Position numbers and translations under genes: made by a program. This document shows, piece after piece, positions 54,655-64,000 of a stretch of DNA of 64,000 nt. Origin of the DNA: Oscheius tipulae (Eukaryota > Nematoda > Chromadorea > Rhabditida > Rhabditidae). Location: contig JASJZH010000002.1 in assembly GCA_037178975.1 (NCBI GenBank), positions 3,348,001-3,412,000 of the forward strand. The letters run 5' to 3'. Within the stretch, counting starts at the first letter, position 1. Each line of letters begins with the position of its first letter. The notes beneath the pieces are model-generated. The model was given only the letters and a program-made list of their open reading frames with translations. It did not search any database and had not been told where the DNA came from.

Positions 54655-54819
54655 TAGTCATTTGCCACTCTCCAATTCTTTCTCCGCTTTGTATAATCTG
54701 GTTTGGTTATGGTTTTCAAAGACAGACAGGCAGGCAAAAGCTGCTTAGGTTTTTATAATTTTGTACCCTCGTTATACACTCTTTATTTCCTTGTCTTGTC
54801 TAAAAAAATTTCTTTCAGG

Positions 54820-57800
54820 ATGCGTCTAGTGCTCCTCTCGGTCCTTTCTCTTGTCTCCACGGCTGCGGCCAATCGGGTCAGTCTTTCCTCATCTCCCTTT
54901 CTGACAATTTTCCTTTCCAGACGGCCTGTTTCGCCTACGTGGACTGTTTCGAACGGGCTCAAGTCCAGTTGAAAGAGTGTGTCGGAGGGACAGGTGTGGC
55001 TCTGACAGTCGAGGCCAAGGATCAGAGCTGGACCGCGGCTGAGCTTGTCCAATCTCGCGGTCTCATCTTCAACCAGTGTCAAGATCATCTGAATAGGGAG
55101 CTGGTCGACTTTGACACGTTGCAGCTGCTCGTCCAGGAAGATGCTCGCGAGTGCTTCGAGAAGCTTCCCAGCAATGGAAAGAGGGTTTCACTTCCCTCCG
55201 CTGGCTGTAGTTATAGTCCCGTCTCTCTTCGTGACTCTTACGGCAAAGAGACGAACCAGTGTGTTACCGAGTACTACGAGGACAGGCAGGTCTGTGAGAA
55301 GCTCTTGGATTGCTGCCCCGACCATGTCCGTTGTGGAGAGCGAATGAATGCCGTCTCTGTCAGCTACATGCACGCCAAGGCCAAGGCAAACCAAATCATC
55401 TCGAACATGCTGAAATGTGTTCAATCCTCGGATCCGACCACTGCCGGAGACATCTCTCTGATCACCAGCGCCAAGAGCATCATCAGAAACCCCGGTCTTC
55501 CCTTCCTTCGTCCCGATGCTCCCACTGGTGAGTTCTTTTTTCCATTGTTGGTAATCTCTCGATTTTCAGAGGACAGAATCACTCGTCGTCTCTCTCTGAC
55601 CTCTACTGCTACCATCGAACAGCGTAGACAGCGCTTTAATCGTCGCTACAATCAGGTCCGCTCCCTGCTCTCCCAGCGCGTTCATCACGTCTCCGAGTCC
55701 AGCCGAACTATCACGCACATCTCGACCAGCCAGATCCCCAGTGAAAGGAGGATTTCTATCATCAAGAACCTTTTGAAGTGGGTCTCAGTCAATTCACAAA
55801 ACAGAAATGTTCAGAAACGCCGATGATCAAGAACTGGCCAACTACGTCTCTCTGATCGCCGATGGCAACTTTGAGAAACTGTCGGCTCTTGAGAGGGAGA
55901 AGCTGAACAAGATGGAGAGCGAAGCTCAGGTTGATCAGGAAATGGGAAAGATGACCAAGATTCGTGATGCCATCAAGGCTGCCCTTGCTACGAAGGAGCA
56001 AAAGACATTGAACTTCCTGGAGACGTCTGCCAATCAAGCTGACCGACTGAGTCAGAGAGTCGAGGACGATGAGTGGGCCAGCGAGGGACCTCTGACCGGT
56101 TTCATCTCTAAAGCTATGAGCGAGATTGACAGCGATACTCTGCTCCGTGCCAAGAAATTTGCCAACGCTTTGGGAGAAGCTCTCCAGGCCCAGAAGGAGC
56201 TTCTTTTGGCTACCAAGGAAGTCGAAAAGGCCAAGGAGACTCGCGAAAAGGAGATCCAGAAAGAGGAGGAGAAGGAAAAGGAAGAGGTCAAGCCGCAGGC
56301 TTCAGTCTTCCATGGAAGCGGAATTCTGAACCAGAGAACGTCCAAGAAAGCCACTCCTCAAGCTGATGTAGAGACAACAACTGAAGCTGAAGAGACTAGT
56401 GAACAGACTGGGACCAGTGTCGAGCCCTCGACCGAAGCCACAACTCCGGTCCCAGCCGCTATTGGCGAGGCAGTAGCTGTCCGTCCTCTGTCCGAAGCCA
56501 AGATGGTAAGCATTGTCCAGCCTCACGATGGAGCTCTGGAGACAGTCAAGGCTACCGAAGACGCTCCAACTACCGAGGTTCTTGCCCAGATTGAGGCCGA
56601 GATTGAGAGGAAGGGACACAAGGATGAAGAGAAGACGGAAGAGGCTGTTGGGGAAATCAAGGGAGAGGACAAGAGGGCCGTTGAGGAGGCTGTGACGGAG
56701 GAGAAAGAAGAAAAGGTTGAGGAGAAGAAGAAGGACGAGAAGGATGGAGAAGACAACAAGATTTCTGCCGAAGAAAAGGTCGAGAGTACTACTGCTGGAG
56801 AAGAGATTACTGTGGCTACTGAGGCTACCACTGAAGAGACCACAGAGGAAGCTACCACTACCAAAGAACCCACAACTAGCGAGGAAATCAGCACCACAAC
56901 TGAGGAAGTGACTACCACTACCACTGAACTCCCGGCAACCAAAGTCCCCTTGACCGAGAAGTCGAAGAAGCTGATGAAGAAGATTATGAACGACATGAAG
57001 AAGAAGATCGATCAGATGAGAAAGAAGGTTGTGAAGCTTGTCGAGAAGAAGAAGACCACCACGACCACGACCACAACCACTGAACCGACCACGACTACCA
57101 CTGAGGCTGAGACCACGACTGCTCCCGAGGATCGCCCTTCGGAAGAAGTCGAGCCTCTGACCGAATCTGTTGAGGGATCAGGACTTGAAGTGACTACCGC
57201 CGAGGCTGAGACGACTACTACCACCGAAACTGTTCCTACTACCCAGAAGACCAAGCTTGCTGCTCAAACAGGTCCCAGCTTCTGTGCTTCGTTCGCTAAC
57301 TGCGACGACTTGGTCAGAGACTACCAGGAGCAGTGCGACCGCAGATTCAGTCCCGATGTCATCAACCACGGTAGACAGCTGATAGTTTTGCTTACAATTG
57401 GCATTTTCAGGAATAGAAGATGCTGAGATCGTAGCCACTTTGAAGAATGCCACCATCAGCAACAACGATATCGTTCTCAGAGCGTGTCTTCGTCCTCTCG
57501 ACAAGGCTTCTTATGCTAATGTGAGTTAGAAGGAATGTCAGAAACACTAAGCATTTGGAAATACAATAACAGCAAATTTGTTTCAGTTGAAGCAGCTCCT
57601 GGCAATCCAGCGCGGTGTCCGTCGTGCCTGTCTCGAGCTGGGAAGGAACAAGAATCTGCTCTCCGAAGAAGAAACTGCCACCTGTACCTCTCCTCTTCCT
57701 TCAACCGAAGCCCTCGATGACTTCCTTACCAAGACCCACAGCCGTTCCGAGACTACTCATACTCTCTGTCTGGCCAAGTTGGCTCCTCTGAGAGATACTT

Positions 57801-58031
57801 GCCAAGCTGTGGGAGGCTGCTGTGCCTCTATCAATGCGTAAGTTTCGAGATTTTTCTCTTCCAAAAACTCATTCCAGTTGCGACAACTACATTGACTCTT
57901 CCCCAGTCCGCCAGCTGCGAGAAGAAGCGCAAGGAGTGCTAATCAAACGCCAACATGCTTGCGAAGACAGGATGCTCGAAACCCTAAACTACATTCAAAA
58001 GCGATTGACGACGAGAAGAAGACGGGTCTAG
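54820..58031 (+). CDS. Large secreted Thr/Glu-rich (mucin-like) protein with Cys-rich ends
   Basis: Signal peptide MRLVLLSVLSLVSTAAANR, then an N-terminal Cys-rich region (ACFAYVDCFERAQVQLKECV, QDHLNRELVDFDTLQLLVQE, CGERMNAVSVSYMHAKAK). A Lys/Glu helical part follows (about 55.8-56.3 kb), then a long Thr/Glu-rich tract with poly-Thr runs (VTTTTTELPATK, KKTTTTTTTTTEPTTTTTEA) and an ESVEGSGLE Ser-Gly site. A second Cys-rich region starts FCASFANCDDLVRDYQEQCD, similar to the first, and continues VRRACLELGRNKNLLSEEET, CQAVGGCCASINACDNYIDS before the TAG. About 980 aa in seven exons; all junctions checked are in phase. Probably extracellular, heavily O-glycosylated and structural or matrix-related (inference). 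No family recognised beyond the repeated Cys motif. The acceptor tctttcag is one base before the ATG. Confidence 0.8.
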
Positions 58032-58101
58032 ACCAAAGCCGACTACCTTCACCTTTACTATTATGTGCAAATTGTTGTTTTTCAAAGTGCTAATCTATTG
58101 C

Positions 58102-58107
58102 AATAAA
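58102..58107 (+). terminator. Poly(A) signal of the mucin-like gene
   Basis: AATAAA 70 bp after the stop, four bases from the opposing signal at 58112-58117. Confidence 0.65.
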
Positions 58108-58111
58108 AGTA

Positions 58112-58117
58112 TTTATT
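58112..58117 (-). terminator. Poly(A) signal of SSADH
   Basis: AATAAA on the minus strand, about 58 bp after the SSADH stop. Confidence 0.65.
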
Positions 58118-58174
58118 GTTAAATCTGTATGGCAAGGGAGGGGACCAGTTTCATGAACAAAAAGTGAAAACGAT

Positions 58175-60272
58175 TCAATGTTGTGTGCAGATGTACTTGG
58201 TCTGGGTGTACTCGTCGATTCCTTGGGCACCGCCCTCGCGTCCAAGCCCAGATTCTTTGACTCCTCCGAAAGCAGCCTCAGCACAGGAGATCAATCCCTC
58301 ATTGACACCGATCATTCCGACCTGGAGACGACGAGTGACTCTGTAGATTTGAGACGTGTCCTGGCTGAAAATGTAGCCTGCCAAGCCGACACGGACACTG
58401 TTGGCCTGCTTGAGCACGGTCGCTTCGTCCGAGAACTTTCGGATAGCTGCCACGGGGCCGAAGATCTCGGTGTGAGCTATTTCCATGTCATCTGTGACGT
58501 CGGTCACGAGAGTCGGCTGGAAGCAGAATCCCCTGCCGCGTTTTCCTCCCATGACCAGCTTGGCTCCTTTGTTTACAGCGTCATCCAGAAGGGATTGAAT
58601 CTGAACTTTTGGTATAAACAAACTATGGGAGTGACTACCTTCTCAACAGCGCGGATATTAACCAATGGACCTTGGGTAGTTCCCTCTTCCAGACCATCTC
58701 CAACCTTCAGACTCTTCATAGCCTCGGCCAGCTTCTCGATGTACTCCTTGTAGACCTTCTCGTGGACGAAGATTCGATTGGCTGAAACACAGGTCTGACC
58801 GGAGGCACGGAATTTCGTCGCCATGGTTCCCTAAACTTGGATGTTGGGAAAATAAGCGTGGAGATACTATACCTTGACAGCGGTTTCGAGGTTAGCCGTT
58901 CCGAAGACGATCAAAGGAGCATTTCCACCGAGTTCGAGACACACTCTCTTGACAGTGTCGGCCGATTGGTGGAGGAGAATCTGGAAAGCTTACTGTAAGT
59001 TCACTCTGGCTCCGAATCTTAGATGGTACGATTTTACTCTGGTGGGAAATTGTCAGAAAGAAGAGAGTCGCGTACTTTCATTAATTCCAGTGAGCCTATT
59101 AACCAGACTCACGACTCTACAGTATTACCAGCAGACTGTAGGAGTACATACCTTTCCAACAGGAGTACTTCCAGTGAAGCTAATACAGTCGACATCGGTG
59201 GATTCACACAAGAACTTTGAGATCTTCTGAGTGTTGGCCCGATCACAAGGGATCACATTGAAGACTCCTGGAGGAAGACCAGCCTCCTCAGCTGTCTGAG
59301 CCAGAGCCAGAGCACTCAAAGGAGTGTCCTCAGCCGGTTTGACGACAAGAGTACAGCCAGCAGCCAAAGCTGCTCCAGCCTTTCTGGCGATCATAGCTGC
59401 GGGGAAGTTCCACTAAAAAAAGAGGGATGAGATTGGAAAGGAGCCGTTCTACCGGAGTAATGACAGCCACGACACCGATAGCCTCTCGGATGTGAACGTG
59501 TTCTCTGTTCAGAGTGGCTGACCCAACAACTTGACCGTAGATTCTTCTCGCCTCTCCAGCGTACCAGTCGAAGAAGGCGGCAGAGTACTGAATTTCTCCC
59601 TTGGCCTCAGCCAGAGGCTTCCCCTGCTCGAGAGTCAGTACACGGGCCAGTTCGGCCTCTTTGGCTGTGTAGATGTCGAACCATTTGCGAAGAATTGCTC
59701 CTAAATGGGATGTAGGAAAGGACTTTTGAGACTAATTACCTCGTTGTTTGGGAGTTGTCTCCAATGACCACTTCTCGAAGGCTTGTCGGGCTGATTGGAC
59801 TGCCTGAAAGTGGATTCCAATAGTGGAAGTACAACCCACTGTATATGTATGTACTGATCCCAGTTATTGAGCATAATTTCAATATTCCCCGAAAAGAACC
59901 CACCTTCTCAGCATCTGTGACATCGCAGTTTGACACGGACGTGATCACCTCATTGTTGTATGGATTGACCACATCGAAGGTCTTTTTCGAGTTGGCTTCC
60001 ACTTGCTTTCCTGAAAATTCGAATTGATACCAGAAGATACTGATAAGAACTAGTTTGAGTAAACTACCCAAACAGTCCATATTCAATTTGAAACTCTTTC
60101 GCGTTCCCTTCAAAACAAGGATTCCCAAAGATTGTGCAACATTTCGTAAAGAAAACCAACCTCCGATGTAGGCAAGAGCTCCTTTAGGAAGAAGCGGTGT
60201 GGAGAAGGAGGAGGCGGCTCGCATGACTGATAGTCTCTGAACTGTGCCGGCTATCTTTAGCAGAAAAGTCAT
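58175..60272 (-). CDS. ALDH5A1: Succinate-semialdehyde dehydrogenase, mitochondrial
   Basis: NAD+-dependent oxidation of succinic semialdehyde to succinate, last step of GABA breakdown, in mitochondria. The basic/Ser-rich N-terminus [20 protein letters not shown] is a likely presequence. Then [60 protein letters not shown] (cofactor site), [49 protein letters not shown] (catalytic Glu), [20 protein letters not shown] (catalytic Cys) and the SSADH-type end [40 protein letters not shown]. Around 500 aa, complete, with both catalytic residues. The [19 protein letters not shown] signature separates it from other ALDH classes; the C. elegans counterpart is alh-7. Convergent with the mucin-like gene. 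Confidence 0.95.
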
Positions 60273-60925
60273 TTCGGGAAGGGCGGGAAGACGAACCGGT
60301 CGAAATTACCCGGGGAGAGAAACAGCCGTCTGAACTTTAAACTCTCTTCACGAGACACCATTCATCTTCTCGTAACAGCCTCAATTGTGCCGAATGGCGC
60401 GTGGAAATTGGAGGGAGGTGTGTGATTCGTGGTGGGATGGGCCGAGTGTTTCGGAAAGGGAGACAGATTCGAAAAGCCTTTTACATTTTCTACCTTTTCG
60501 ACGCAATAAAACACGTTGTTTCTGTTAATTGCTCCTTTTGAAAAAGTTTAGAACACAACAGAGTTCAAACAGTATCTAGCAAACTTCTTTACAAATTTTT
60601 TAATTACTTTTACCTCGAATAAGACCTCTTGCAATGCAAGTTCTGATTTCAGGCCATCAGTCCGGGTTCACAAAACGTGGAATTTCTATGGTCGTACTCG
60701 CCAATCAAAAATGCTTCTGCTGCTGCGTTTTACGTATAACAACTCTTTTTTTTCCATTTTGTTCTTACTTTTATTTTTATCTGAGCAGTTAAAGCTAATA
60801 GCAAGTCTTTTAGAACCTAGAGTTGTTCTTCATTCGACCCTTTTGTCGAAAATATGCTAAAACTACCAAATTTGTTGATCTCTTTCCTTTCTTCCCTTCC
60901 TATTGTATGAACGACACTATTCCAG
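60273..60925. other. Divergent intergenic region
   Basis: About 650 bp between the divergent SSADH and cactin starts. AT-rich toward cactin. Presumed promoters; nothing else recognised. Confidence 0.5.
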
Positions 60926-63582
60926 ATGGGCAAGAGTGAGAAGAAGAGCCGTAGACGTTCCCGTTCTTCAAGTTCGGAGCGTGATCACAAGAAGAAAAAG
61001 AGCCATAGAAAGAGTCGAAGCTCCTCCTCCGACAGCAGCGAAGATGAACAGAAATTTCAAGTAAATTAGTTATTTTGTTCCCTTTACCAACAGTTTTTAG
61101 AACCAATTAGACAAACAGAGAGACGAGAAGAAGCGTCAGAAGAAGGTAGACAAACAGAAAAGGAAGGAGATGGAAACGCCGGAGGAGAAGAGAGCTCGTC
61201 GTCTCGCAAAGAAACTGGCTAAGGTTTGTCTCATTTCCCGAATTGTTGTTACAATTTATGTTTAGGAAGAGAAAAAAAGGAAAGAAAACGACACCTTTCT
61301 TCCTCCGGAAATCGCCTACACAAACGACAACAATCCCTTCAACGACGGCAAGTTGACGGAGACGTTTGTCTGGGGAAAGAAGCTCGAACGCGAGGGAAAA
61401 AGCAAACAGAGCAAGGACCAAATCGAAAAAGAGTGAGTTTTTCTTGTTTTCCATACAAGAAGGGTTCTTTAGTACTCGCCAGCGCATCGAGAAAAATATC
61501 CGCGAGATGGAGGAATTGAAACGGGCACGCGATGCGAGACGGGCGGCTCGAGAGGATATGGACATGATACAAAGGGATCTGGACCGAAGAGCACACTCGG
61601 AATGGACTTCGAAGGAGGCCGAGTTCCAACTCCTACAGGCTAAGACCCGATCAAAGCTCCGAATTGAACAGAATCGCGCCAAGCCGATTGATCTGCTCTC
61701 GCGGTACATCCAGTTCGGAGACGACGACAAGAAGGAAGATTATGATTTTGAGCTCGACGATCCGGTCAGTTTCGTTCGCGGACTGACGCAGGAAGACTAT
61801 GAGGATCTCATCGAAGATATCAAGGTAGGCTTTGTCACTTATTCTCTAGCGCACATTTGATTCCTTGCCTCATGGAGACTTTGGAAGTTCCATGAACATT
61901 GGCCACAGTTAGACAGCCTCAATGTTGTGGTGTTCATTACCAGTTTCGCAACATAGCTCTCTCGCAGCAGCATGTTTTAAAAATCAGTTCCATAACTCTT
62001 AAATAAGCTACAACGTCGACAGTTAGACAGCCAACTTTACTATCTAACTCTTTGACGGAATCAATTCGGATAACTAAATTTTGCGACAACCTTCTAAACA
62101 TTTGATCAGTTGTAGTAAGACTTTCCAAGACAAAAATGATTAGATTTTAATTAAAAGCATGAGCGGCTTTGAGACCTTTCCGAAATCTCAAATTTCAGGT
62201 CTACAGACACCTCGAATCCGATCGTCACTTTGATTTCTGGAAGGACATTCGCACGATCGTGGACGACGAGCTGAAGCGGACTCAGGCCGAGAGTTCCCGC
62301 CGTGCAATTCACGGATCTGTGGCCAGAGATGTCCAACGAATCATTAAGGACAAGTCGATGGCCGATCTGAGCAAACTCGAGCAGGACATTCTGAAGAAGA
62401 TCAACTCCGGAGCCGGAGAGGTCTCATACTGGGAGGATGTCTACGGTAGTGTTTTATTTGTCCAATAAATATACGAAATTCAGATCATTTGACGGTGCAT
62501 ACTGCTAAAACACGACTAAAGGAGCTGCATCAGCAAATGCTCAAGCTGAAACTGCAACGGATTCGGGAGGAGCAGATGAAACAGATGGCCGATGCCGAGA
62601 GTACAGGAGGCCCAAAGCCCAATCCGGCCGCGATTCGACCCTTCATCAAGAAGGAAGAAGATGTCGAAGAGACGGAGGAAGATCTTCAGAAGCAGGTCCG
62701 AAAGAAGGTCGACTTAGCCGAACTGGACGATATGGACTTAAATGAGGCCCAACGAGAAGCCAAGTGGAGGGCGCTGACCCCAGAACGACTGGAAATGGCC
62801 ACGACGGAGCTCTACGGACGCGGAACATACAGTCCCACCTACGGGGATTTCAACGACACCATGCCAGGTAATTTTTTCAGTTTTCGTTTCAAAAAAGTAA
62901 TTTAGGAATCGAGATTCTTGAGGAGGATGATGACGCAAAGAGCCTGTTGGAGAGAAGGGCGAAAAACAAAAAGAAGCCGGAGGGTCCTTCGGTAGGTTTA
63001 TGTCGCTGCTTTCAGTATCAAAAAATTGACTAAATCCCTTCGAGCATAAATAATGAGAACATTTGCAGGCGAACGAGGCGGCGATGATGGCCATAGCTCG
63101 CAAGGGAATGGACGGATCTGAAGCTACCTTCTCGGTCGAGGCTCCCATTCAAGACCAGAACTATCTCTGGTCGGACAAGTATCGTCCGCGCAAGCCGACC
63201 TACCTCAATCGTGTGATGACGGGCTTCGACTGGAACAAGTACAATCAAACCCACTACGACATGGACAATCCGCCGCCGAAAATCGTCCAAGGCTACAAGT
63301 TCAACATTTTCTACCCGGATCTGTTGGATATGAGGAAGACGCCCAGCTACCAGGTCTTCGAGTGCGACGACCCCGATTTCGCCGAGGTCCGCTTCCAGAG
63401 CGGGCCCCCGTATGAGGATATTGCCTTCAAGTTTGTTAATTCTTATTTTTCCAACAAAAATACCTTTCAGAATAGTAAACCGCGAGTGGGAGGTGAATCA
63501 CAAGAACGGCTTCAAGTGCCAGTTCCACAACGGCGTCTTTCAGCTCTGGTTCTCCTTCAAAAAATACCGTTATCGTCGATGA
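60926..63582 (+). CDS. CACTIN: Cactin, spliceosome-associated protein
   Basis: Spliceosome C-complex protein, first known as a cactus/I-kappaB partner. Begins MGKSEKKSRRRSRSSSSERD (RS-rich, nuclear), continues with a charged region EEKRARRLAKKLAKEEKKRK, the cactin N/mid region FLPPEIAYTNDNNPFNDGKL, TETFVWGKKLEREGKSKQSK, RYIQFGDDDKKEDYDFELDD, PVSFVRGLTQEDYEDLIEDI, VYRHLESDRHFDFWKDIRTI, and the C-terminal domain LWSDKYRPRKPTYLNRVMTG, FDWNKYNQTHYDMDNPPPKI, VQGYKFNIFYPDLLDMRKTP, ending NGFKCQFHNGVFQLWFSFKK YRYRR, the family's signature end. About 680 aa, complete. The acceptor ttccag directly precedes the ATG. One intron (about 61,824-62,198) is 370 bp. ALG3 starts 125 bp downstream on the same strand. 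Confidence 0.96.
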
Positions 63583-63707
63583 TCTTGTTACCTTTATACC
63601 CGTCATAAATATTTCGCTCTTCTTTTGTTGTCTTTTCAAATTTTGTTACTTTCCTAACGATACCGTTCGAATTTTCCCCTGAAATAGAAAAAAAAAATGG
63701 ACATTAG

Positions 63708-64000
63708 ATGGGTTTTCGGGAGTCGGCAATCCGGTTACTGGGAACCGTGAATGCCACCGGATTCGTCCTCGTTTCCTTAGCACTGTTCTTCTTGGACACC
63801 GGCGTGACTTATTTCATTATTCAGAAGGTTCCCTGTAAGTGTTGACTGTTTTCCTGTGGAAAAAAGGTTTCAGATACAGAAATAGACTGGTCGACCTACA
63901 TGCAGCAGGTCGAATGCTATTTGAAAAAGAGACAGTTGAATTATTCGCTTATCGAGGGCGATACCGGACCTATTGTGTAAGTTCGGCTATTTTCTAGACT
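63708..64000 (+). CDS. ALG3: ALG3 mannosyltransferase, 5' part (cut by window end)
   Basis: Dol-P-Man:Man5GlcNAc2-PP-Dol alpha-1,3-mannosyltransferase, first lumenal mannose step of N-glycan precursor assembly in the ER. The ATG at 63708 follows a cattag acceptor directly. MGFRESAIRLLGTVNATGFV and LVSLALFFLDTGVTYFIIQK form the first membrane segment; after a 40-nt intron, VPYTEIDWSTYMQQVECYL, the lumenal loop typical of ALG3 (family YTEIDWKAYM...), and LIEGDTGPIV (family QGDTGPLVYPAG). The rest is outside the window. Probably the second gene of an operon with cactin. Confidence 0.9.

Overview
The window is from a nematode nuclear genome. The clearest evidence is an intronless major sperm protein gene (17070-17450), a cuticular collagen with the nematode N-terminal membrane domain (50939-51941), a chitin-binding Ser-Gly protein like the egg-coat chondroitin proteoglycans (7077-8766), and many genes whose ATG lies 0-10 bases after a TTTCAG/TTTTAG acceptor, as expected for spliced-leader trans-splicing. 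Genes are split by many introns of about 37-50 nt, with occasional larger ones. Coding DNA is moderately GC-rich and intergenic DNA AT-rich. No prokaryotic, viral or CRISPR signal was seen.

Layout. 0-9 kb (minus): isobutyryl-CoA dehydrogenase, NUP85, a Rac GTPase and a CPG-like proteoglycan. 9-9.6 kb: intergenic repeat cluster with tRNA-Ser-like pieces. 9.9-13.1 kb (plus): cytochrome P450. 14-17.5 kb (plus): two unassigned genes and the MSP gene. 17.5-25 kb: gene-poor stretches around a small Tyr/Gly-rich secreted peptide gene, an odd Ras-like GTPase and a C-type lectin (all minus). 25-35.5 kb (minus): two TRIC cation-channel paralogues, snurportin-1 and a short NOL6; NOL6, snurportin and the second TRIC gene are 75-141 bp apart and look like an operon. 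36.5-38.7 kb (plus): a divergent polo-like kinase. 39-43.4 kb (minus): an MFSD14 transporter and an unknown gene 61 bp upstream. 43.4-50.4 kb: LZIC (plus), an unknown Cys-containing protein (minus), a secreted Cys-rich protein (plus) and a small basic protein (minus). 50.9-54.8 kb: collagen and a poorly resolved stretch with fragments. 54.8-64 kb: a large Thr/Glu-rich secreted protein (plus), succinate-semialdehyde dehydrogenase (minus), cactin (plus) and the 5' end of ALG3 (plus, cut by the window edge; probably co-transcribed with cactin).

Most genes are housekeeping: valine and GABA catabolism, nuclear pore and snRNP import, rRNA processing, splicing, N-glycosylation and ER/SR cation balance. 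The nematode-specific layer is sperm, cuticle, egg-coat and secreted peptide or lectin products. The points most worth following are the Ras-like protein with no DxxG motif, the NOL6 lacking about its first 450 residues, the Tyr/Gly peptide precursor, the tRNA-derived repeat cluster at 9 kb, and very compact gene ends (poly(A) signals overlapping stop codons; divergent start codons 7 bp apart).
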